A stretch of 64,000 bases of DNA from Hirundichthys speculiger (taxonomy: Eukaryota > Chordata > Actinopteri > Beloniformes > Exocoetidae). The translations under genes were made by a program, and so were the position numbers. The stretch covers positions 248,001 through 312,000 of the forward strand of contig JAGFBZ010000558.1 in NCBI GenBank assembly GCA_018398805.1. The letters are read 5' to 3'. The stretch's first letter is position 1. Every line of letters begins with the position of its first letter. Below the pieces are notes generated by a model. It ran no database searches. It was not told the DNA's origin and worked only from the letters and a program-made list of their open reading frames with translations. This document shows positions 23,301-35,300 of the stretch, in pieces.

Positions 23301-26300
23301 GAAGAGTGTTTTTTTTTACAGGTTTTCTGTAATAGATAGTAAAGAAACCCCCCCCCCCCCCCCAGTCCCAGTCGTGGTACCCTGTAATAGTTTCTCTCCA
23401 TCAGTTATCTCTACGCTCCAGAGGACAATGCTCCTTCCAGAAACAAGAATTCTTTCTGTTTTTATAGCCTAAAATAGTCTGATTCTACAGCTTCTTGGAT
23501 ATCTATTTTTGTGATTTATTTATTTTTCCAGACTCATTCCTAGCCATTAATAAAATAAAATGACTTGAGATGGCCTCTGAATCTGCGCTCGCCCTCCTTT
23601 CCTGTCAGATAAAGTGATTAACTCCTTAATGGGAATATATTATCCTGTCTGCTTTGATTTAAACCGATCTGTGCTCAGGCTCCGTGATTCTGTGGCTGAG
23701 ATGTTTGACAAAGTCAGAGACGGACGGCTGAAACCTTTTTTTTTTTCTTTCTTCAGTGGTTTTTTTCCCCATTATTGTGCACCTTTTGATACCAAATTCA
23801 TCACAATCAATATCTTTTTTTCTTTTTTTCTCTCATCCATCTTCAGATCTTAAAGTTTATATCAGACTTCCTGGCGTTTCTGGTCCTCTATAACTTCATC
23901 ATCCCCATATCGCTCTACGTCACTGTGGAGATGCAGAAGTTCCTGGGCTCCTTTTTCATCGGCTGGGATTTGGACCTGTACCACGAGGAAAGCGACCAGA
24001 AGGCTCAGGTCAACACGTCCGACCTGAATGAAGAGCTGGGGCAGGTACGCACGAGGAGCACTTGGATTTAATGATGCACATATGCAAGTCGTTGTACTGT
24101 GAATATAAATGTTGCACTCTGAGTCTGAAAGAGCTGCTCGTGCTCTGATTTAACATTCGGTAGCACTTAACTTGGTGTGTGTCGTCCAGGTCGAGTACGT
24201 TTTTACCGACAAGACGGGCACGCTGACGGAAAATGAAATGCAGTTCCGCGAGTGCTCGATAAACGGAACTAAATACCGGGAAAGTAAATGGCAAGCTGGT
24301 ACCAGAGGGGATGACGGACGACTCGCCGGATGCCTCCACGGCTCACCTGGTAACCGCCGCACATGCTCTCATCCTCTGTTGCTCCGGTGGTATATGATGA
24401 CAGAAGCTCCCAGTATTTGATCACCTGGAACAAGACTTGACGGTTTCCCGCCTCTCCTCCTCCCCCCGTCGTCTCTCCTTCCAGATGGGCGAGGAGCTGT
24501 TATTTCTCAAGGCGGTGTCGCTGTGCCACACCGTTCAGATCAGCTACGACACGCCCGACTGCCTGGTCGTGGGAGGAGATCCGTTCTCCCACGCCAACGG
24601 TTTCTCCTCCAGTCACATGGAGTACTACGCCTCCTCGCCAGACGAGAAAGCTCTGGTGGAGGCGACCAAGAGGTAGGATTTCTTTAGAAATGCTCTCTCT
24701 CATTTAAGCTGCAAAAATATTTTTTAAAAAGGCTAGAAATTAGAGTTATCAGATTTAATTTTGACACCTGGCGCAGTCTGGGTTTTGAGAAGAGAGAGAG
24801 TCGATCCAGTTGAGATGAAACTTCTGGTGGCGGCGTATAAAGCAATCATGGACAAGCCCTTCTATCTGGTAATTAACCGCATTAAAAGGACATCTGGACA
24901 GCGGCTTCCTGCCTCCGACGATGGAAGAAAACCCCCTATCTTGGATTTAATATCCAGTTAAACAGGAAGTATCAACTGCGGCCTTTTGTTCAGATCAATG
25001 GAAGGCTATAATTAACATGCCAGATTGATGAAAAGCGAGAATCAGTGATTAAGTGTACGTAAGGAAGTAACAGGAGGATGTTTGGACATAAGTGAGTCAT
25101 CATCGGTCCTTATTCTATAGCTGCAGGATTCAAAGAAATAGCCCCCCAGATTGTGGTATAAAATAAAAGAATTGAATGTAGGCACAGGTGGGAAATTAGA
25201 GAACCTCCTTATTCTTATGTAAAATAAAGATGAAAAGAAAATATCACATCAAACTGATCCATGTTTGATGGTAAAGGGTGGCATAAAGCTAAATTTGGGA
25301 AACTTTGAAATATGAAAAGGATGGCTCATTTGGTGTTCCTTGGCTGTGACAGGATGGCTGACAAAACGGTTGCTGAATCTAAAAAGGATCCTTATGGGTA
25401 TACTCGGGCGGTCAGGGCGCTTGATATGCTAGCTTTTAGCCTGACGTCACCACGCGAGGAGGACCAAACTTAACGACTTGTCGCTATATCTAGCGAACAT
25501 TCCCCCCTAGCGACTATTTGTAAAAAGCTGACACGACAAATCTTGGTGATTTAGCGACTCACTGGCATTCAAACCGCTAGGAGCCATCACTTGGTTGCTG
25601 ATGGCTGTCTGCCGCGCTTCTCAATCCTCGACTTATTCTCTTGATATTTCCAATTTGATTTACTGATTTATTCTCTTTATTGCACATTATTTATTTATTT
25701 ATTTATTAATGTGGCACTCCTATCGCTCCATAGCTTGCAAATGCTGGACAAAATGAATAAAAGATGTGTTGAGAAAAATAGTTTCATTTATTCAAACAGT
25801 GCAAATTGTTACTTGCAAGCTTGTAAAGGTGGGACACGGGGGTTTTGAAAGAAGCTTAGAACATCGATACCCACGGCTGAATCGATACTCGATAAAAATA
25901 TCGATATATATCGCAGAATAGATAAAATCGCTCATCTCTAGAGTCAGGATTGGCTCGTGGACTCCAGTCTCCTCCTAAAAAATCCTGAACAGAAGTTCAG
26001 TGAGAAACCGTTTGAAAGGCTCGAGAGCTCAGTCCAAGTTCTAGGAGTTTAAAGCGACTGTTATGTTTTGTGTCTCCTTCAGGATTGGAGTGGCCTTTAC
26101 TAGCATCAGCGGAGACACCGTGGAAATCAAGACGTTTGGAAAGTTTGAAAAGTAGGTGTCTTCATATATCTGCTGAAGCCACAACAGTCAACAAGTCTTT
26201 AAAAATTGCAAACCGTAAAGAAATGTGATTTAATCAGCCATCTGAAGCAGCTACTTTTTGTTGTAGTTAATACAGTTTTTTTTTTTTTTAAACTATCAGT

Positions 26301-29300
26301 GTAGCACATCAGAACAAGCAACTCGTACCCTCGTAGTTTGTGTGTAGTTTTCTAATGTTGCTGTGGGAAAGGAAAGTACGCTCTATTCCGTTACAGTGGT
26401 ACCTCTACTTATGAACGCCTCTACATACAAAATTTTCAGGTAACGAAACGCCTCAACGGGAAAATATTACCTCTAGTTACGAAAGAAATTTCAGGATAAG
26501 AAAGGCATAAATCCAGTAGCGCTGCTACTAGCAGCTCCCAGAGTTTACCGAAAGTAAACATAGCTGTCGGCTCTGTATCTCGGTTTGAAAGGCGGTGCGT
26601 CCGCTTAGCTGCTTCTGCCATTGGCTATCGCTTAGCATCTTCCTGGCATCCCATTGGCTAGGAGGACCCCTTGTCTGTATGAGCGTAACCCAGCAACCAG
26701 GTAAACAAACTATTTTTACCTCCACCAAGGAGGTTGTGTTTTTACCGGCGTTTATCTGTCTGTCCGTGTACAAGATAACTCAAAAAAGTTATGGATGGAT
26801 TTTGATTAAATTTTCAGGAGTTGTCAGAAATGTGAAAAGGAAGAACTGATTTCATTTTGGTTCTGATCCGGAAGAAATCCTGGATTCTGGATCGGTTTCA
26901 AATTTTCGACAATTGTTGCGCTTGGTGGACGTCTGCGCTCTCCGAGTGCTTTTCTAGTTCTAACATGTATTTCTTACAGGTTTTTATGTCATTTCATGTA
27001 TTATTTATAATTTATTTTTAAAAAAATATGTGTGAATTTTGGGGCGGCTTGGAACGGATTACATTTACATGGAAAACGCATCTCTACTTACGAAAGTTTC
27101 AGGTTACGAAACTACTTCCAGAACCAATTAATTTCGTAAGTAGAGGTACCACTGTAGTTGTTAATAATCAGGCAGAAATCAGCCAGCAGAGTGTTTAAAA
27201 GATCCCCCCCCGTGATTCAGTGACCGGTAAAACCCGCGTTTATCAATAACTTATAAATAACTGCTCTGAAGTCGTCTGTGCAGCTTTGATGGCGTCTTAG
27301 TTCATTTGGAGGAACATCTCCCTGATCCTCTTTACGACGTGCCTCCAGTTTATTGAGGTTTGTGGGTATTTTTTTTTTATTTTTTATGACCAGTTCTCTT
27401 ATCCCACAGCAGCATTTCGATCAGGTTGATATCTGGACTTGGTGCAGTTATTTAGTTTTTCAGCAGTTGCGGATGAGTTTGGGTCGTTGTCGTAATGTTT
27501 GACCCAGTTTGGGCCAGTCTTGACCTCTGACTCCAGATACCTTGGCAGGCAGAGGAGTGCACGGCAACGTGCGCTGGTCCTGTCGGTCCACTTGAAAACC
27601 TTATAATACGACTTTGTAGTTTCCTTTCTGCATGAATATACGTGTTTAAAATGACAAACTACTGAATGGCTGCCAGTAATTTCATCCCCACAAAGTTGAC
27701 TTAACAAGCTTTTTTTTTTTTTTTTTTTGCCTTTCAGGTATAAACTGCTGCATGTGTTAGAGTTTGACGCTGACCGCAGGAGGATGAGTGTCATACTCGA
27801 GACCCCCTCAGGTAAACGTGGATTTGCTGAATCAACCGAGTATGAAAGTAAAAAGTAACCCTTTGACAGCTGTCCTCTGTTATGTTCTGAATTTTTTTTC
27901 TTTCTTCCCTCAAACCACAGACCAGCTAATGTTTCTTTCTCTGTGTGCTGCAGCTTTATCACAAGACTGTTTGCCTGGTTTGCTTTTATCCATGTCAGTA
28001 GTTTCCGGCTCTTAAAGCAGACGGTTCACAGGAGCCTCCCTCGCTCCTGTTTACTGATACGATGTTTTATTACATCTGTCTTGAACCAGCGGATCCCCCG
28101 AGGGGTCATCATTTCTAAATAAGGCTGCGCATTCAATCAGAGGTTCAGAACATCCAGCAGCTGAAACTGATGTCATCTTCGCTGTGTCACTTATCTGGAT
28201 CGAAACGACCGTAAATGATTCATCTGTGTGTGTTCGCCCACATCACGACACGCAGGCTCGCTCTTTCATCAGAAGAGGTCGTGTCAGGTCATCTGAGGTC
28301 ACATCGCCCAGAGCTGCTCTCTGGACCCGAAAGAACGTTCGTGTCGAGAAGATGCGCAGCAATGCAAAGCAGAGGATTAATCATTCCTGTCAAATAGGAT
28401 AAAATAACAATAACGGTGACATTATGAGGACCAGAACATTCTGGAGACGGATGAATGTGAGGAAAACTGTCGAAGCTGCGTAACTGGGACTTCAAATGTC
28501 TGTTATTCAGTTCCATCAAACGTATATGTGCCTCTTAGAGATTCTGCTTGTTTTCACTTTCAAGGAGGAAAAGTGTTGTTCACCAAGGGGGCGGAGTCAT
28601 CCATCCTGCCTTTCACCACCAGCGGGGAGATCGAGAAGACGAGATTACACGTCGATGAGTTCGCCCTGGTGAGATGCTCGTTCATTTATACCTGCCGTTG
28701 CAGAAAATACGATTTCATGAGAACGCGCGCTAGGGATGGAAATTATCGATATTCATTATCGATACTGTTTAACGATTCGATTCTTTATCGATTCTAATTT
28801 GGGGAAAAATTTAAAACTAACAGTTTTATTAGCATTAATATTTTTTTACTTAGAAGTCACGACCTTACAAACTCAACAGCGAGGTCAAAAGAGGCCCAAA
28901 GCCTGGATAACGTGTTAACTGTTGTAATATGTAACTGTAATATGTAAAATAATTTTACTAACAGATTTTTCTTTATAGAAATTTTAAAAAATCTCCCTTT
29001 TTAAAAGGATATATGAGCTCACTAAGCACTCAAAAATAATAATAAAGAAAGATAAATACTATCAAATACAACGGAACAGAGCATAGTACAAATCTGCAAA
29101 TACTATGAAGAATTAACGATTCTTTAGCAGTAAAATAATCATGTCTTCCAGCCTCTGAACCAGCCAGACTCTCTCTCTCTCTCGTCACGGTCATCTTCTA
29201 AATGTAATGCAGAAGGCATTCGTTTAATAGCATAGCGCTAATGTTGTAGCGTGTTTTACAAAGAAGCACATAGACAGCGGATGAGCTAGCTACTAACCAG

Positions 29301-32300
29301 AGTTACCAGAGGTGATCTTAGCTTGGCTACTGCTGCTGGGTTGAGATCCATCAGTCCTGAAGCGTCAAAAACACGACACTCGTTATCGCATGTTGTGTGT
29401 TCAAATGTTTCTGCATGTTAGCCGTGTTCCCTCCCGACGCTGTTATCTCCACTTTACAATGACTGCTAGTTGCCTTGTTGCCATCTTTCTTTGGTGAAGT
29501 GAAGCCAAACTTTGGAGCGTTTGAACCTGGTGGGCGCCATTGTTGTTTTACAACTGCAATGCTAACGTGCTAAACCGACGTAAGCTTAATCACGTAAGTG
29601 CTTTCTGGAATTGACTGTGCGTAACTTGCGTAAATTACGTGAGATTCGTGCTGGTTGGAATCGATAAGAGAATCGCTGGATAAACTGCCAAACGATTCCA
29701 TGGAATTGAAACACACGGAACCGGTTCCTGTAGAGAACCGGTTCTCTACAGGAACCGGTTCTCTACAGGAACCGGTTCTCTACAGGAACCGGTTCTCTAC
29801 AGGAACCAGTTCTTGATTCCCAACCCTAACGCGCAAAATCAGAAGGATCTTTAAACTTTGATCTGCTGCAGATTTTAATTAATTATTGGTTCTTCAGAGA
29901 CTACCTGGTACAGTCGAGTCAACGATTATCAGCGTCTGTCTTTTCTCAGTAGAGAGCTGCTCTTTGGCTGTCTGTCCATTCGACTATAAATTCTTACCCA
30001 CATGCACATGCACATGCACATGCACGCACACGCATATATGTATAATGTCACCACACGTCAGCGGTGCTCTGGACGGAGTTGATTTGTGGTCATCATCCCC
30101 TCCGGCTGAATTAAAACCAAGCTGTTATAATTAGTTTCTGTTCTCATATTTTCATCTCCATTTTTTTTTTCCTCATGTCATCTCGTATCCACGTCGTCTT
30201 GACTCCGCGTTCATCTTTCCCTGCGCTCCGACCTCCCTGACTCATTTTATACTCGTCCCTTTATAACTTCGCTCATTTCATCTCGTTCCTTGCTCATATT
30301 TTGCTTTCATTGTCGAAAACGTTGCTCTTTTACTTCCGTTTCAGAAAGGCTTGCGGACCCTGGTGGTGGCGTGCCGCCACTTCAGTCCAGACGAGTACCT
30401 GGACGTGGACAAGCGTCTGAAGGCCGCCCGCACCGCCCTGCAGCAGAGGGAGGAGAAGCTGCAGGAGGCCTTCAGCTACATCGAGAGAGACCTGCAGCTG
30501 CTGGGAGCCACCGGAGTGGAGGACAAGTACGGACGTCCCTCCGTTAATGAACCGTTCTCATCCCGTTTGGACCATCAACGGGATGAGAACGGTTTATAAG
30601 TGTCGAAGAAGCAAAAAGAAACTCCAACTGACTGTACAATCTCAGTCCCTTCAATTAAATGGGAGCAGGACTTGATGAAGAATTCTGGCCCCAAATTAGC
30701 AAAAATATATTTTATTCAGCTGCTAATGCAACTCTACAACTCATACAATATAAAATTATCCACAGAGTGCACTTTACTGGGGAAAAAAATGTTTAAAATG
30801 GGCTTTAAAGACACAAAAATCTGCTCACATTGTACACAGAAAGCAGTTGACTCCTACTTTTAATGCCATGTGGGAATGTACACCAGTTAAACCATTCTGG
30901 CTCAATATTATCAAAACTCTCTCCCAACTTCTGGACTGTAACATCCCAGTATCACCTTCCCTCTGTTTACTGGGAGACTCCTCTATGACCACTCTGGATA
31001 ATAACTCCAAGAAAACTCTCTACATCGCCTTAATCATTGCCAATAAAACAATCCTTGTAAATTGGAAAACAAAAAACTCAAATAACATTACTCTCTGGAA
31101 AAATTTGTTAATCGACTTCATTGCAATGGAAAAATTGTCAGCCACTTTTGATCAAATTTGGGACAAAATGAGTCGATCTTTACATCTGTAACATAGATCG
31201 TCCCTAAAGGATCTGTGACTGAGCATTATGTGACTCCTTGACTGTGGGAGGATAAAATAAACACACAACTTAAACAAAGATTTCTTAAATCTACTCCCAC
31301 CATAACTGCCCACAGTTAGCTTGATCTCCTTCAGCCTGAGAATCCGTTGATATAAACTTATTAATTAAGGATAAAATTGGGCATAGTTTTTTATGATGGA
31401 TTACTGTCGTCATTGTTATCAAACTACATGTACAAGAAAGAAAGAAAAAAAAAACTCAATGCTGACTAAAATTATGTATCGCAATTAAAGTTCGGTCTAA
31501 ATTCAATCAAGAAGCTGCTTAGCAATGTTACATCCACTTAATTCTCATTTCTGAGCGGCTCTAGACCCGGACCATCCTCAGATATGCAGATGTTTCTTCG
31601 TTAGCTGGGCATCCAGCTTTCAGGTTAATATTTTTTTAAGCTGACGGGTTGAACTGTTCGTCAACATCACCTGCAGTCACTCCTCGCTTCATCTCAGCTG
31701 TGGAGCATGACGGCACGCCGAAGACCTCGGAAACAAACTTTTGTCGCGCTCTCCTCTGTGACCGAGGACGTTCCCCTGAGGATTAATCTTCCACCTGCTA
31801 ATATTTTTCCCGGTAAAACCAGCAGAAAGACTCGATAAAGCTTAATTAGTTCGGTCTAGTGTCATTATCAGTCCTTTCTTCTGACCTTCTGACCAAACAC
31901 GTGAAACTAATTTCATTTCCAGCCGCCTCTGTTGCATTTGCACAAGCGCTGTGATCGAACGTGAGTTGACTTCAAAGAAGAAAAACATGTAGAGTTATTA
32001 AAAAGGAGAAAAAGCTTGACAGACGCAGGAGGAGGAATCTGCAGACGATAGAGACGCCTCTCCGATCCTCTCTGGAAATGAACGCTGCTGTTTGTTTCCA
32101 TCCACGTACCATCTGCGCCGCACATAAGCCATTTTGTTTATATCTCTGCTCTGTTTCTGAAATGAAACGCTCCCGGGGTCACATGGTCACCATCAAAGGA
32201 TCTCCTCTCATACGGAGGCATGACTTATATTTTCCTCTGTTTTCAGTGTAACATGAAGCATGCCTGAAAGGCATCATCATCATCACAGATCACATAAACC

Positions 32301-35300
32301 TCCTCTCTTCTCCTGCCAATATTTACGGGTGATTCGTGTTTCTCGCGTGCGCTTTTATTCATCATCTTTCGCTTTTTGTCTCTCAGGCTTCAAGACAAAG
32401 TCCAGGAGACCATCGAGGCCCTGCGGCTGGCAGGGATCAAAGTGTGGGTGTTGACGGGCGACAAACACGAGACGGCGGTCAGCGTCAGCTTGTCGTGCGG
32501 CCACTTCCACAGGACCATGAACATCCTGGAGCTTCTGCAGCAGCGCTCTGATAGCGAGTGCGCCGAGCAGCTACGCAGGCTGGCCAGAAGGTTTGTGTGA
32601 AGGAAGTTTTTGGAGCGGCAGACTGATCGAGTAAAGCCTAATACGGCACAACGTATCCCCCTCTCCCAACATGTGACTCCAGGATAAAAGAGGACCACGT
32701 GATCCAGCACGGCCTGGTCGTGGACGGGGCCAGTCTGTCGTTAGCGTTGAGGGAACACGAGAAGCTCTTCATGGAAGTGTGCAAGAACTGCTCGGCCGTG
32801 CTGTGCTGCCGCATGGCGCCGCTGCAGAAAGCCAAGGTAACGACCCGGTACACGCCGCCCACAAACCCTCAGTGGTTTTAAATGATCCCGGCAGTCATCG
32901 CTGTGTGAGTATCTGCTGCCAGGTGTTTCAGTCGGGTACATCTGGAATCAGAGAAACATGTACAACATGCAGGACAGTTGGTCCCGGGGACCTGGATTGA
33001 AGAAAACTGGCTTAGTCTTTCCAAACAATAACACTATATACCAAACTCTGATGATATCAGTTAGATATCTCAGTTTACAGAAGTGAAAAGAAAAAAAAAA
33101 AGTCTTGGTTACATGGCTTGTCTAAGTATTAACATGGTAGTGGAAGCTCTGCTGCCTCCAGAAGGTCCAGTTTTACATATTAATTGATCGTGTCGGAAAC
33201 AGAAATACCTCATAAATTACTAAGACCTGTTGGTATACATTTCATTGTCTTCTATTTAGGGGTGAGTTTTGGCAAGGACCTCGCAATACGATATGTATCA
33301 TGATGCTTGGGTCACAATACGATATTATGGCGATATCACGATATATTGCGATATTCTACCCAGTTAATATCAAAATTAAAAGTAGAGATGAAAAATCAAG
33401 TTGCTGTATATGTTCATCAGATGATATTGATCATTCAGAGGACAAATTGAGTCATTTGCTTCAAAACAACCTATAGTTTATTATTAGTGTTTTTGCACAT
33501 TTAAGTATTCACAATGCGTCTAATACATGAATTTTCCTAAAAAAATAGATATTAGGAGCTGAAAAATCAATATTATATGGGGTGGCTGAAAATCGCAATA
33601 TATTGCCAATTAATTTTTTTTTTTTTCACACCCCTACTTTTATTACAGTGATCCATTATTTTTCGCGGTTAATGAGGACCGGCGCCCCCCGCGAGAATCA
33701 AAATATGCGAACTGGAGCCGTAGCCCCCCCGAGCCTAAATAATGTGTTTAAAATATGTTTTAAAACTGCAAAAAAGTATCGAGGCACTGCAGTGAAACAA
33801 GACAAAGACTCAACTGTGGTCTTTCTGTTACCTTCATAGCCTCTGGTCTCTGAACCGTAGAAAACAAACCGCTCTTTCATCTAACCTTGTTTTCATTCTG
33901 CCGTCCCACGACACACACACTACATTACCCATAAGGCCACACCATTACCCATAAGGCTACCTTCTTAAAGGGGCCAGGCTGGCTCACACATTTCTTTCAC
34001 TGTGAGAAAACGTGCACAACATCCTGTGATGCTTCTGCAATTTTTTCTTGATTTTTTTTTAATGTTATATATTTCTGAAAAAAAATCTACGAATAACTAA
34101 AACCGCGGAACTTAAAGCGTGAATTGGCGAGGGATCACTGTACCTCATAAATTACTAAGGCCTGTTGGTATACAAATCCTGACTCATTTAATTGTCTTCT
34201 ATTTAGGGGTGAGTATTGGCAAGGACCTCACAATACAATATGTATCATGATACTTGGGTCTCGATACAATATTATCACGACATTGTGATATATTGCGATA
34301 TTCTACCCAGTTAATATCAAAATTAAAAGTAGAGATGAAAAATCAAGTTGCTGTATATGTTCATCAGATGATATTGATCATTCAGAGGACAAATTGAGTC
34401 AAAACTATTTGCTTCAAAACAACCTATTTATTGTTTATTATTAGTGTTTTTGCACATTTAAGTATTCCCAATGCGTCTAATACATGAATACGTGAATTTT
34501 CCTAAAACATCGATATTATATTGGGTGGCTGAAAATCACGATATATTGCCAAATTGATTTTTTTTTTCACACCCCTACTTCTATTATAATTCTGCTAATT
34601 TTTACCACCTTCTTTTCATTAATGGGTGAAAGCCTTCATATAAGCCAGTTATAAACTGTCAAAAGTAATTAAATCCTAGCTCAAATTTTACCAAACAGCC
34701 TGCAAAAGTTATGTTTACATCTAACGTAGCAAAGTGTCCTGTACTGAAGCTTCACAGTCCTAAATATGTGTATAAAAAGACTAAAAATAAATGTGTACCG
34801 AACTAAGTTTGATTAAATAGGGTTTTCTCTGAACGTGTGCCGTGATGAAAACGAGGCCTCACCTGGGCTCCTGATCAGCTCAGATTTGAATGAACAGATT
34901 TAGAGTTAGGATGCCAGATGTGCCGCCCACTTCCATCATCCTCGAACATAAAAATACAGTTTTTATTAATACACACACTGCATGTTGTACGTCAGCTTCG
35001 TTAATGCCGTTCCAACATGTCCGTGGTATTTTGAAGGTGGTGCGTCTTCTGAAGACCTCTCCAGAAAAACCCATCACTCTGGCTATAGGGGACGGAGCCA
35101 ACGATGTCAGTATGATACAGGAAGCGCACGTGGGCATAGGTAAGAACCTGCACGTGCACAGACGGCATGCTCTCCAGCTCAGCTGCAGTCTCACGGGTCA
35201 TCTGTCTGTCTGGGTGTCACCTCCAGGAATCATGGGAAAGGAGGGTCGTCAGGCCGTCAGGAACAGCGACTATGCAATCGCCAGGTTTAAGTTCCTGGCG

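Larger units (their letters stand above)
22166..23846 (+). other. Intron 11 of atp11b
   Basis: It contains a small palindromic repeat (22333-22523), a mariner MITE (22623-23227) and a C-run (23347-23363). I see nothing else. Confidence 0.85.
26152..27737 (+). other. Intron 15 of atp11b
   Basis: Its middle is a mariner element (26394-27154). I cannot classify 27160-27710, which ends in a long T-tract before the acceptor. Confidence 0.8.
28669..30344 (+). other. Intron 17 of atp11b
   Basis: Two thirds is one hAT element (28731-29828). A (CACATG)n tract lies at 30000-30025. I see nothing else. Confidence 0.85.
30527..32386 (+). other. Intron 18 of atp11b
   Basis: It starts with a perfect hairpin 23 bp after the donor, followed directly by an L1-type LINE fragment (30600-31470). 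I see nothing in 31480-32386. Confidence 0.85.
33209..34587. repeat. Tandem duplication split by a mariner MITE
   Basis: The 33209-33645 and 34142-34587 segments share CCTCATAAATTACTAAG, a CTGTTGGTATAC stretch, the flank CTTCTATT and a whole hAT MITE. The M2 MITE at 33646-34140 sits exactly between the two copies. Confidence 0.85.
32837..35036 (+). other. Intron 20 of atp11b
   Basis: It holds a direct duplication of a hAT-bearing segment with a mariner MITE at the junction (33209-34587). I see nothing in 32840-33200 and 34590-35036. Confidence 0.85.

Noticed and set aside
27399..27962. Reverse-strand reading of 187 codons overlapping exon 16
   Set aside because: It is antisense to exon 16 and contains a Lys run from a T-tract. 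The 27400-27560 part may be an old transposon piece but I could not assign it.
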